Assembly (NCBI GenBank): GCA_032622095.1
Contig: CP136061.1
Location: 58,049,301-58,113,300 of the forward strand
Direction of reading: 5' to 3'
From: Siphonodentalium dalli
Lineage: Eukaryota > Mollusca > Scaphopoda > Gadilida > Siphonodentaliidae
Length of the DNA stretch: 64,000 bases
Shown: positions 1 through 14,300 of the stretch, piece by piece
How the letters are laid out: each line of letters starts with the position of its first letter
How positions within the stretch are numbered: the stretch's first letter is position 1
Program-made: the position numbers and the translations under genes
The notes under the pieces: generated by a model
Seen by the model: only the letters and a program-made list of their open reading frames with translations
Database searches by the model: none
What the model was told of the DNA's origin: nothing

Positions 1-288
1 AATCCAAGATGGCTACCAGCGACAATGCTTTATGGCCGATTGACCCCAACATCTGCATATAACTTGCCATAAAACAACTTAATTTAACTGTTCAAACCTC
101 AAATTTTTGTACACATTGCATATAACATCTAATATTCAAACGAAACAACCAATAGGGTTGCAATGTTAACAATGTCAGCTGAATCAAATAAGATGTGATG
201 TAGGTGTTGTGAAATTATTCTAGCACTAAAATATATTCAACAAACATTAAGCATATTATTAAGCAATTTTAATGATTTAATTTATTAC

Positions 289-352
289 CTGCACAGCAAC
301 AAGATCATAGACTATGGGCTGAGTTGCACCGGTCACACTGAACTGAATTTTC
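289..352 (-). CDS. Exon o: USP strand before the catalytic His box (last exon in window)
   Basis: The 64-nt exon (AATTTGCAG to GTGCAG|GTAATA) joins in phase and encodes [20 protein letters not shown] plus Q. In USPs the strand Y-x-L-x-A-V is followed directly by the catalytic H-x-G and GHY. That part must be in the next exon, left of this window, since no acceptor/His box was found in 1-288. Confidence 0.75.
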
Positions 353-3300
353 CTGCAAATTTTAAAATAGAAACCTAAGTTAACAAAGAGTTAAAAACTA
401 ATCATTTGGCAATAGATCAATTTGGAATAATAAACCTTTTCTTTCAATCAAGTTATCTTCTATTACACCCAATTGTATTCTATTCTAAATCTGAAAAATT
501 ATAATTTGAATAAGAAGATCCAGTACCCTATTCTTCCCCCTCTGTGACACCTTCCAGATCAATACAGTAATTAATCCTAACTGGCTATAATACACAACGC
601 TGTTGAGAAATAAATTAACTCGTTAAGGCAGGAACTCTGCCCACAATAAGATGACTTGGCCATTTTGTTTTTATTAAACTTGATCCATATGTTGTTGGGC
701 AAGTCTCATGTACCATATATCAATTAAATCAGTTTACATTCGTTCAAGTTACTTTTACTGATAAAAAGATAAACTATGTGCTAAAGTGTTACTGTATTGA
801 TCTGGAAGGTGTCAGAGAGGAGTACAAGTAGGGTACTGGATTTTCTGATCCAAAATATAAATTTTAAGATTCAGAATAGAATTCATTTTGTGGAATATAA
901 GATAACTGAATTGAAAGAAAAGGTTACATTCCAATTTCATCCATTGCCAAATGAATAGCCTTTAACTCTAATACCAAGCTGTAGATGTATGCATGTGAAC
1001 CGTGCCCCTGTTTTTTGTAACTTGAACAAAATTGATGCATCCCCCAGAAGTCATAGATCATAACCAAATTGGACAAACATATATTATGCACTTGTTCAGG
1101 TGCGTGAAACTTATAAGTTAGTAACGACCCCGCTTGCGCGCCCGAGCTCGGGTCATGTATAGGTAACAGGCGTGATGTCAAACATAAATTACCGTATACC
1201 ATGAAGGAGAAATTTTTATTCACACATTTTCGTGAGAAAATCACGTTACTTCCGGCAGTGGTCTCACAAAATCGCAGAATGAGGTATGAAACGAATTTTC
1301 TACTTCACAACTTTTGTATGTGGCAATGGACAACTGATGTATTTATTTATTTATAAGCAGTAAGTTGGTATGAATGTGTCCTACATATGTTCATATTATA
1401 CTAGATCAGTTTCATTTGTTAACAAAATGAAGGCAGTTACGGCGTAATGACGTCAAAGCGTTCTTTTTCTCTGCGGGCCAGAATCCAGACATGACTGAAC
1501 TTGTCATGTCGTCTTCGCGGACAACTGATTTCACCTCACTATACACTGGCCATATATTGATTGGTGTATTGATTGAGCATTCAATCCATGCTCATGCACA
1601 TGGAATCTGAGTTAATTATAATATCACATCAAGTTTTACATTTAAATAGAGCGAAGTGTTGAATTTTTCTGAAGCCAATACGATGTTTATATTTACTACT
1701 TCCCACTTCATATCAATGGTGTTCATTTATAAAGGTTTCCCTATATCATAATGATTATGTAAATCACCCGTATTAAAAAAAAATAATTCTTACTATTATC
1801 ATATTATTCAGGCATTATGCCAATTGGAGGAACGTAACATTCCTCTAACACAGCAAAAAATCTTAAACAAATCGACCGTACCACTCCATAATAACATCGT
1901 CTGAACTACACACAATTGTAAATATTTAATAATCGATTTGGGATGCATCTATAGGTACTATTATCACGGGGTCGTTCTATATGCCTAGCATATTATCATA
2001 TTATTCAGGCATTATGCCAATTGGAGGAACGTAACATTCCTCTAACACAGCAAAAAATCTTAAACAAATCGACCGTACCACTCCATAATAACATCGTCTG
2101 AACTACACACAATTGTAAATATTTAATAATCGATTTGGGACGCATCTATAGGTAATAAACTAGTGAAAATGTGTTCACCATCGACAGTCACTGCGTTTAA
2201 TTAATACATAAGAATGACGGTGCGGGTTGTAAATTGAGATATAATATTTGTAAAAATAGCAACTTTGAACAGGATTATTTTTCTATTTTACCACCCCACT
2301 GGAGTGTCTCACATCATTTTAACTTTGCTCTGACATTGTTCATTCTTCATCACTGTTAAGAAACTAAGAATAAAGTCCTACCTATCAGGTATAATTCCTC
2401 CTTTTCTTCTTGAAATGGATGAACTGGGTGTCTTCTGTTGAAAGCGCTCAACCCAGAAGACCATGTCTTCTGGTAGTGTCAAAATAGTTCGGCCCATATC
2501 AGCAGGGAATTTATTCTTACATATCTCACAATATCTGAAAAATAGAGTCATTGTGTTATTCTCAACTGATGTTAACCAGACCTTTATAGCAACTTTATAC
2601 AGTAAAACCTCTCTAAACCGAACACCCTTCAAACCGGCCATTCTGTTTGCTTTATAGAGGTGTTCGGTTAACAGAAAATCACGAAACCATCGGAATATAG
2701 TGCCACCATCAGTATGAGTTATCGAGACCTTAAAACCTCATTACTGATTACTTAAACTTTATTCAATAACTACACAATTAACATAAATTGCAATAGATAC
2801 ATGCTATAATAAGAAATAAATATATGTATAGATAAACCAGGAAACACGGAAATGATACATTTTACTCTGATTCACGGTTTTTGAAAATGTTGACAGTAGA
2901 TTTCAACTCTGAGCTATGGTTTTCCCCGACTGCTCATTGATGGTGATAATTTTATTTAATAAATCTGTGATGGTAACAATAAACCACCATCCTGTAATTA
3001 GTGAATTAGTGTTTAGTTTGGACAATTGTTGTAAAAACAAACAGTCCATTCCAGCACAATAGCTGATGTAATAACAACGTGCCACTGCTCTAAGTACCTG
3101 GGAAGTCACCATTGTTCAATCAGCTTGAGATACAAGCAAACACCTATCTATCTGAATCTGCATGTTTCTAAAAGTGGTGCAGTAACCAATTCAGCATTAG
3201 GCGCATCTAATTAGACACCTGTTGTTTTAATCCGTTTCAAAGATTTGCCGATAAAAAAGACCGCTAATTAAATTGGTACGCTTATTCAATAGTACAAAAT

Positions 3301-5351
3301 ATATTACCTGTGTGAATGCGTCATCATCCGGTATCGCTTTCGGAATTTATTAAGAATAAGATAAAATATAAAGACGCAGTCTGTTTTTATTTTCATGCAT
3401 TATATTAGTTTTAATTTGTAAATAAATCTGATTAATGTACCAGGAACACTTCGTCCGTTTGTATCTAAATGTTGTCACTGACGGTTATTGGGTTCAAACA
3501 TAGGTCAACTCAAATGCGGAAACGTTCACATCATTACCTTTTAACTGATTGTCTTCGGTCTCTTCCATCGCTTTAAACGTTAAACATTAGTGTATTTATT
3601 CACTTACGGGCTAATAAAGCTGTCCGATATTCGGAGAACAGAGGTTTCGGAATGGAGAGAGGTTCGGATTGTAGAGGGTCCAGTTTAGAGAGGTTTCACT
3701 GCAGTTAGTAATTCTAGCCTAGCCTGTGTCAAATTATTTAGTCATGCAAACACTAAAATGCAAAATGGCTGCTGGCAGCCATATTTTTTTGGCCGAATGA
3801 CCCCAAAATGACTCGTTTCCCATCTACATGTCAAAATCAACATCCATGTCAATATGACAAATCTCATAATTATCAGACCAAAGGTACGACCTGTAGCCCA
3901 TGCTAAAGTAAATTGTTGACAAATTATGCACACAGATGATGGATACCAAACTAAAGTCGAGCTAAAAATTGCTGATGGCAGCCAATTTAAAAAAAAACAA
4001 ATTTCCAGAAAAATCAATGGCTGCCATCCAGAGGTCACCCTGAAGATCCATTTAAATCTTGTTGATTATCGTATGAGGGAGGTGGTCTGTAAGGTGTGCT
4101 AAAGTATATTTTGATGGACACACACAAACAGATGTCAACCTATGGCAGTAGATCAAACTTGACTTCATCATGTTGAGCTAAAATAATTTGATCTAACCAT
4201 ATGTCTTTGGCAGAGAAACAGACATACAAACTTTCTTTATAAGATATAAACTGATCTGGAATTATAGGTCCGAAACCAAAATGTTAACCTACGGAGGGTT
4301 GAACTCTGATACAGGTGAAAAACTGTTTATTTTTTCAATGGCATATAACAAGTTACAGACTGAATGCAGTGCACAATGATTACCAAGTGTTATCTAAAAT
4401 CGGTGATCATGATTTTACATTTTACTGAAAGAACAGATTGAAGATATATATTAATTCATAATATTATACCATTAAATTTCCTGTAAAATGATAGTGTCTG
4501 GTAAATAATATACTAGTTAATTGTATGCAGAATATCCTATAGACCAAAATATTGAATATATTTACATACACAGCATTGTCACCAGACATATGATATTTCT
4601 TCTTTAGAGATTCATCTATCCCCATCTGCATGGACTTGAGTAGATCTATATGATAAATATTCAAAGTATCCACCTTTTTTCTTACCTGTTGATACAAAAT
4701 ATTAAGTATTTATGTGGCACATAATAAATACTCAGATATTATGGGTACCTCGAAACAGTGTGCGGAACTGCGCAGAAGTTCGCGGTACAAACAGAACAGT
4801 TATTATGCATGGGGAGTTGATTTAAAACATGTTTATTAATGAAATATAGTAGTAGAAGGTATTCAGTTACGAATTTGCAAGGTCAATTACCGTTTTATTA
4901 GATATATAGTGAGTGGTAGAATCTACCGCGCACTGTTTCGAGAAAAGCTTACTGCGCTATATATCTTCCGCGTATTGTTTCGAGAAAAGCTTACTGCGCA
5001 GTTGTTTCCAGAAAACTTACTGCGCGGTATCGGATTAATATAGCCATAGTTACGTGATAAATTACATATTATAAAACAATTTTTTTAAAACTCCCATCAG
5101 CTTTTATCCCGGCTTTAAACCGGCAGACTAAAAAAGTCAGGTAGTTGTCTTTCGTAGCGAACATATTATTTTTATCAGCATTGGCCAAAATGAAATTACC
5201 AGAGCCATATATGGCAAATCTTATCTCTCTCTGTTGATCAGTTATTATGTCAAGAAGTCTGTCCGTCAAAATAAGGTAATTTCAATATTTTCCAATCAGT
5301 CTCTAATATTGATCACATTGTTTAAACTTTTACAGTTATTATTTGTAGGCT

Positions 5352-5385
<34 letters not shown>

Positions 5386-8300
5386 TGTCCTTGGATGCTT
5401 CCGGCGCCCTGAATATATTATATATTATGTATATATTGGTCCCTGGTCCAATGGCGAGGAATAATGTTTGGAATTAATTTGTGCTGGCAATTAAGAATAC
5501 TTTTCCTTTAATTTTGGAATAAGAGTTGATCTGAAATAGCTATTAGGCCATAAATGTTCAACAGATCAGTTTCGATTTCCTCATATGTTTCCAAATTATT
5601 TATTGTTAAAATTCCGTTCGACGTGGAAAATAACCGACCAACGATTTTGGTTAGGTGCTTTTTAAATTTAAGTCGTGAGTCTAGAGTGAATCCCAGGAAC
5701 GTGGATTCGTTAGATTGCATGATATGTGTGTATCTCTTTCTGACATTTCGTCATTTATTTTTACTTTTATAGTTCTGTGTGTGAGAAATGGTGATAGGAG
5801 TGTAACCATTTTTAGGGGAGGTCTGTTGTCATTCTTAATTTACACCTACATACTGAATCGGACCATCGGACGCTTTTCAGTTTCTATACATCTAAGAATA
5901 GTGCCCCGGTTTTCCATTCTATATTAATTGCCGTTTTGATATCTTATGTCAGTCTATATACATGCACAGGAGCTTGGAATTTGGTCAAACCCCTCTTTTA
6001 TTGGCGGAACCAACTCCCGGGACCATAGGTCACAGGAGCTTGGAATTTGGTCAAAACCCCTCTTTTATTGGCGGAACCACCTCCCGGGATCAGCTTGGAA
6101 TTTGGTCTAGTCCCGGGAGGTGGTTCCGCCAATAAAAGAGGGGTTTTGACCAAATTCCAAGCTCCTGTGATACATGTCCATGCAAAGCCCTCTTTACCGC
6201 TCCGGTAAGCCCTTTGGAATTTATTCAAAAAGTTGGTACCCTCGAGATGGAATTTGATTCTGCTGCTGATTACTCGTTCGAAAAGTTTACACGTACATTG
6301 TATAGGCTAATTGGTCTATAGTTTGTGGGTATTGTATATGGTCTTTCCCAGGCTTAGGCATCATGGTTACTATTTTTCCATATTTGTCATATTTTGGGAT
6401 AGTAGCCAAGCCTCATGCATTTAGTATACAGGTTTGTGAGTCTGTTAAATAGGGTGTCAGGGGTTTGCCTAAGTATTCCGTAGGTGATTTCGTCATCCCT
6501 AGGGGTTTGTTGGGTTTGCCTCTTTTGAGTTTTTGCCAGTGTCTCACCTCCTGGTTAGTGCCACACGGGTACAACACTGATGAAGACATTGTTGAAGACA
6601 TTGATTGTATCAGATCGAAATTCGAATGAAATTGTCAGCGTTAACTTCATACTTACACCCTGCAGATTTAATCACTCAATAATCACTGATGGTTGTGTTG
6701 TTTCAACATTTTAACTTCTCATATTTTCTACAATGACATGCAGTAATTAAGCTGTCAGCTCTAATCAGTCGACCTCTATACTACTACTAATTAAAACGTG
6801 TAAGTGTGGTCCCTAATCCGAAACCACGAGTAAGCTTCAAACAATGCGCGGAAGTTATCGCGCAGTAAGCTTTTCACGAAACAGTGCGCGGTATATTCTA
6901 CCACTCACTATCTCTCTCTCCAATTAAAACATTAAAGTAACCTTACAAATTCGCAACCGAAGACTGTCTACTACTATAGTTCATGTGCATAATAACTGTT
7001 TTATTTGTACCGCGCACTTCCGCGTAGTTCTGCGCAGTTCTGCGCGCTGTTTCGAGGTGCCGGATATTATTGAGTCATGTGTGGGCATGGCCAAAGAAGT
7101 GTAACTCTAAGCCTATAGTAAAGATAAAAGTATGAAAGAATCTGCTCCAATGATAATTACTGACTTGTCAAACTTTATGTAATAACTTTGTAGATATATT
7201 TAGAATACTGTATAGACATTAACTGAAAACCAATAAATTAGCTAACAGTACATTGCAGTAAGTTACTACTGATTTACAACTAAAATAGTTAGTACAATAG
7301 TAAATGACTTCACAAAAACTATTTAAAAAATAATTATTCCATCGGGATAAATTGTAAAAGCAAAATGTGGGTCTATAATAGTCTTGAGGCATGTTCAATT
7401 CCAAAAAGAAGAGAAGGGAAGCTTAAACACCTATGCTCTATTTAATCGAGCCCCCTCAACGCGATTGGCCTGTGGTATTACCGTGGTTGACTGTGATGTA
7501 TGATACCACTGTGCCACATTTCATCTTGAAGTTTTGCACCTAATCAAAACTTGATTCCAAAAATATCCACACTATTTCATCCAATTAAAAAATTATTATA
7601 TGCCCATTATTAGAGCCAACAGTTACACATACATTTAATTGGTATATACCATTACATGCCCATCAAATATAAATGCAAAGCACCATTGATACTAGATTTA
7701 AACTGACACATGCATTAATGCGACTTGAGAATATACTAGAAAGTATCAACCTGTTCGGGTAGAATTATTGTTCACCTAATCTAATCTTGTATCTACATAT
7801 CATGGCTTTGGATAGAGTAAGTTTTCGAATAACGTAGTCAAATAAATAGATTGCGCTCTAGTAAAATACCTGTTGGCTCAAGATAATAAAACCAGGGAAA
7901 ACATGAAGCAACATTGAGGTCTTTCAACAACTCATGTGCACGATATATATACTTACGAATTATTAGATATGTAACCTTCAGATTTGAACTTTGCAAAGGC
8001 CTTGTGAGAAGTTATAAGTCATGCCTGCCATATGTGACACATTCAATAAACATGTTCACTTAAAAAATCTGAACATTTCCTATGTGAATATCAACTCATT
8101 AACTAGCATATTCTAAGGACAGGGTAGAACAGAAAGAAAATAATTACAGTGATTCTAATACACTTACATTCATGCAATTTGAACATTGCCAATCATATAC
8201 AACACATGTTCCTTGGATAATTTTCGCATTCACCATCTCACTAATTACCAAGTCCAAAAATTCTCGGGCATCATGTTGCTGATTTTGTGGAAATCTGCCA

Positions 8301-11300
8301 TAGAGAAATTTCTGTAAGGGAAATGTTAAGAAATATAACTAAATGTCTTAAACAAAGTGGGTCATATTATAAAATAACACATTTTGGTAATGTGTTGGAA
8401 ACAGTATTAATAGGAGATATAATGTTGTCATTCACTCTGAACAAATAATAATGCACTAACTATCAACTATTCAATCATAAATCACTGTTCCAATAAGTAA
8501 ATGTGATCAAAGCTTTGATCACACTATCACATATCAAAAGTGATCCTTATTTCACTTTCATATTGATTTTCATTTCCCTCATGTATCCACCAATTGTAGT
8601 TGGTAACTTAAAATTGTGAAGATATGTGTCTTGTGCATACAGATACTACCTAGGATTATATAATTTATTGGAAATAATGTTCAATGGAGTTTTCCACATA
8701 TATTAATTAAGGCGGAGAGCATACATTCTTACTCTATAATTGTAAAAGAATGTCATGAAAAAAAAAAAAAAAAAGTCATAATATGGAATGGTATTCCATG
8801 AGCATTGCACAGAAATAAACTTCAAAACATTATTATTCGACAACAAAATAACTGTATGAACATAGTCAATTCAATAAATAAAGTATGCTTGGAGATCAAA
8901 ATTAAGATGAACAACCAATTCTGATGCAGAAGGCAACTGAATCAGTTGCTGATTGGTATAAAACATCTGCTAATAACTATTAGATTTAACAACTGTGGAA
9001 ATTTAGCATTTTCCAATTTAGTAAAATAATTTGTAGTACCATAAATAACAGCAGAATTGCAATTCCAACAACATTACTAGCACTTTACTCAAGTGAGAGT
9101 GAAACATTAACCCAATAGTGTACTCACCGCAAGATTGATATGGACATCAGACTTAATATTCCCTTCAGATCGCAGAAAATTGATAACTTTCTCCGACATA
9201 TCCATCATTTTGTTATTGGTAAATATTCCTGGACCTGCAGCTGTAAAATATTGCAGTTATTAGAACTATTTTCAATCTCTTAAGTGAGAGAAATATTATG
9301 TTATTAATTGGACAAATATTTTTGGTAAATATCGAAGCTGATCCATAACCACTATATATGACCACATGACACATTGTTCAAGCCATCTTCCAGACAACAC
9401 ATAAATTATGATTTCTAAGTCTAACAAGCCACTTATCTCCAGCATGAATCATTATGCCAAGTTATAATTAGAACTTTACCTGTGCTTTAGCTGTAAACCA
9501 TGTGGCAAATATCAAATTATTTTGCTAATCAGTGTTCAAATTATCATGTGGGAAAACCAACATATTGATTTTTTAGTCAAAAAGGAACACAACAAGACAA
9601 AACATCATCGCAGTATGATCACAATTAAACTTGACCTGTCCGTCTTCTCAAATGTGAACCACATACCATATCCCATGAAAGTTCAATTAATATCGTCAAA
9701 ATTATGATCCAGATATTCCAAAGCCATAGCCACAATGACACACAGACAAATATGTTAATTTTTATGGTCTATCAAAATCTACCGGACCACAATTACAGCA
9801 ACATCATTTTTATAAAACATAGACCAAATCTTCTCAGTCAATATCATCTTGAGATATATGTTGGGTTGATGCTGTTTTGTACCGAGTCCCATCCTGTTAC
9901 TCTTCTATAACAGACTTTATGCCCATAACTGTGAACTGGAGTTTTCTTGCTTGTATTGCTTTAGTTTAGGTCAGAGGTCCATTGAAATTGAAAGCAATGA
10001 GATTTATAAGTAAACAAAGCTTTGTTTCCAAAACATTTTGATTTGTCTCACTATCAGAACAGATCTCAACATAGGCTTATTATCAGACTAAATTGGACTA
10101 AATGCTGAATTCTTATAAATATTTTTTTTAATTAGATTAAATGTTCGGGTTTATATAGTACACTCTAACTCACATGGCATCCAATGCTTTAAGGCCTGCA
10201 GGGTAGAATTGAGCCAGCACAAATACCTAGGGTTATCTAAACCGTGAAGATAATTGTTGATGTTGGGTGTTGGCGTTGGTGTTGGCGTTTGTATTGGCGT
10301 TGGCATTGGTGTTGACGTTGGTGCTGGCATTGGTATTGGTGTTGACGTTGGTGCTGGCGTTGGAGTTGGCATTGGTGCTGGTTTTTTTGTTGCTGTTGGA
10401 TGATCTGTAGTCAATAAAATATAGTTTTCCAGTGAATATATCTATCATACACAAGATACTGGTATATCGAAAACGGCATAATTGATAATGTAAGAGGAAT
10501 TCTATTGTGTTTAATTACTTATTATCACATAATTATCCCCTAAATCTAGACTCATATTTTTCAATAAGACACACGTGTATTATCGGCATAATGATGTTGA
10601 TGACAATACCAGAATTTTATTATAAAGTTAATTAATATATAATTATGATATTTGATTTGTGTTATTTAGTTTTGACTGTGAGATAAAAATTTGTGATAGG
10701 GTGGTTGTCCACTAAAATAGAAATCGAATTTAGTGTATTCGGTTAATAAATTTGAGGAATTAGATAATCTATTTACAACTTTTTTTTTTATAAAATCAAA
10801 TCTGATAGTTTAAATCTAATTATATTTACAATCCACATGAAAGAGAACACACGTTCAGTAAATAGTGTGGGTAGGTTTTAGCATTCCAAAGTAAAAACTA
10901 AAAAGAAGATCATACCTTTGGCTGGAATTGACACATCATCTTCTGAACAGGATCCTGTAGAAATTGCTGACAGCGTTTCTGTAGAATCTAAAAAAATAAC
11001 ACAATTAAGGGCATTGTAAACTCATTTCCCTCCAGATTTGATAGAGCAACAATAAAGGATTGTGTTCACCTATACCAGTAAGCTCAGTAATCAAGCCAAT
11101 GCATTCCCCATTTTAAGTGTATAATTCATGATGTATTATCTTACAAAAACAAAATGTCAACTTTATATATATAGAGATTAAAACATAAAAATTCCCCAAA
11201 TCAAACAAATTCATGTGCTACGATGAAATGTCACTTGACTAGTGATTATGGTTATTACATGTAGCTAAATCAATCAGTGTAATTAACTGTTTAAGTAAAA

Positions 11301-14300
11301 ACAGGTTCGCAACTAGTTTCTGAATGGCAAGCCATGTTTGAAAAGATGCAAATTAAAGAAAATCTCAATTCATGAGCAAACTATCATAATTCTTGTTTTC
11401 CACATTTTACCAAAACAAACAAAGTAATCTCTTTCGGTAAACATACCCGTTTTGCCATCATCTGATTCAGAACCTGCAAAAATAAATAAGTGTCATCACT
11501 CTCTGTCTGGTAATACAAATTTTTGTTTTAAAGTTGGAATTATCGACAGATTTCTCCTCTGTAGAAATTGTTTACTGACGATCTGTTGATTTGTATGAGT
11601 AAATAAATTATTAGCCGACAAGAAATCACTGATCGCTAAACGTTTAGTTGATCGTTTGGCCGATTTTTAATCATAGTAAGCCGCGCGGGGGTGAAGTTAT
11701 AAGAAGATTTCCGACATTTTGTTTTGAGCCAGATCAAAATGAAAATGTACGGTCTTCGGAGACAATATTCGGTGGTTAAAAAATTATCAAATGCTATGTA
11801 TACGAATGGTTTTGATGGGAGTTTGTGGTATTGATTGAAAGATGAATTCTTCGCCGATACATCCGTGGTTATATCTGTGGCATTACTGGTGTGAATGAGC
11901 TATATTTGATCGATCGGCGAGTGATGGTAAAAAGGTGAATTTCTACAGTTACCCTTGTGTTATTATTATACATTAGCGTGAAGCAGGCGCGTATATAGCA
12001 GCGGCGTATATGGGCAGCGCAAAAGGGGGGCGGACAGCGTTACAGGCCCCTGTGATTGAAAGAAAATATTATTGTTTTTTCAGCACCCTATTCCTTTAAT
12101 CAAACTATGCTACCAACTGTCTATGTTTACTATTTCTGCATAATGCAATGACGGTTGCAAAATTCATTGGATAATTTCTCAAATTATAATTCACTCATTC
12201 ATCTTCAGGCAATTAAATCCAATTCCGCCAACGCTTATTCTTCAGTTGCCCAGGTGAGGTCAGGTCTATCTGGCGTAAAATCATTTTATTTCATGCTAGC
12301 TAGAGGCCTGTTTACCCATGAAAACATCTCAATCATTAAGTTGCTCCAATTGAAAGTATCTTCGTTCCTGGGGACAACTATGTAAACCGCGGGAAATTCA
12401 AAGTAGATTGAATCCACGACGGCTTGATTCAATTAATGTCTGAAAAATTCAAGTGATCCAGACAAACCATATAAATTGAAAAAGGTCTTCCAAAGGACGT
12501 TGTACTTAAGATGCTGTACTATGAAGTTGGAATCCTTGACCACAGTGACTGATGCATTGCTGCCAATGCCAATGGCCTGTCAATAGTGAAATACCTTGAA
12601 GCAACTTGCCACATTATTTACCTTTATTAATATAATATATGCATATTCAATGTCTAATTGGCGTGAATCAAATTTTGTTCGATTAATTTCGCAGGTTCCT
12701 TTGGATCACTATGTTTATTTCTACTCTAAATATAGAACCATATCTTCATGGAGCTGAGCGCAATTTCTAGGAGGAAGTGATATGGATTGTTTACTAACTG
12801 TCAATCATTTCCAGTTCAGCATCTTTGTGGCAGATGCTTGGTCTATAACATGATTTTTCGTTGATGTGAATTAGAATGGGGATAAACATGCTATCTGATG
12901 TGATTTTGGGACATATATCCATTGAAATATATTTGTTTTACTGGCACCAGTAAAACTGTATTTTCCATCATAGAACCCAAACATATATGTCAACAAATCA
13001 CACCAGATAGCATGTTTATCGCATAATTATTAGTTATCATCCAAACTTCATTAAACATGGCCCCATTTCTAACTGGGCCGAGATTATGAAATTATAAGTC
13101 GACAAACATCATAAATGCTGTAAAAATGGATGGACCTAAACCTAAAATAAAACTTTATCAGTATCAGGGAACAATTAGTAAGCTGCACTGATAGATATAA
13201 AAATGTTAGCAGATTAATAAATTGAAGTTACATACCCTCATTCTGACTTGCAGCTTTATCAAAGACAACTCGACCGTATTTGTCAAAATTAACTTTTCTT
13301 GCAACCACTGAGTTTACTGTGTTCATGAAGTTGTTGTTGACATCAACATTGTGGAGGTGAAGAAGGTGTCTTAAAACAAATATATGAGTGGAACTTCCCA
13401 TCAAGTCAAGAAATTTGTTGGCATGATTGATGCTGCTGTGGAGTTGCTCCGAATTTTCAGAGTTAATTTTTCCACCAAGTTCTTCACAGATATTTAGTCT
13501 CCTCAAGTATTGTGTTTCTAATTTACAGTTATACTGGTGAAACCAGTCCACTAAACAGAACTTGTGTGGAAGCTTAGAAACTGGATGGCACTTCCCTGGA
13601 ATGTCTGATGGCTTCAAGTCTTTTAAAGACATCTTCAGCGTTCCTTGCTTTGCGCGCTGAATATTATCATCTGTTGGAGGGAATAGCATGCCATCATTTG
13701 GTTCGAACAAGTGTTCACTTCTACGATTGCCATGTCGCACCAGAAGTTGGGGCATGTCGGAAATAGTGAAGTTCGGTTGATGCATAAAGCTTTGAAGAAG
13801 ATCGATGTGGTCTCTCTCGCTTTCAGCCCTGAGTAAAAACTTCACCCCATAAACAACACTATGTGGGCAAGTGCATGTCAGCCATCCTCCTGTGAATAAT
13901 GGTATTCATTTTTATAAGATATGTTTCAATAGGACAGTAATCATTGGTAGAATAATACAAATAGTATACACCTATATATTGCCTGCCTTGTGGTGGGTTA
14001 GTGATATTTTTTTATGTGTTGAGGTCACAGAGGTTCATGCTATCTTTTGATTGGAAATAAGTGCTATCATGTGTCAAGAGAGTAGTTTTGATCTTTACTC
14101 AGTGAGAAAACTATGGCCCAGGCTATTGTCTTCGAACTATTTATCTACATACAGATGTCATGGTTGGCAGGAGGAAAGAATTTACCCTCTGTGATGTCTT
14201 CTAACAGGCAGCAGAACTATTGACTAAGATGTGCAGACTCTGCTTGCTTTTCAAAAGAAAAGTATATACCTATTTTCAAAGGGGATATCTTTTCATTTGA

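Noticed and set aside
924-1244. 106-codon minus-strand open frame
   Set aside because: It overlaps a dispersed repeat, has no motif and is not in phase with the neighbouring exons.
1440-1530. TGACGTCA (CRE-like) with nearby GC-rich sequence as a promoter
   Set aside because: It lies in the 3' part of the gene inside a repeat; one short motif is not enough.
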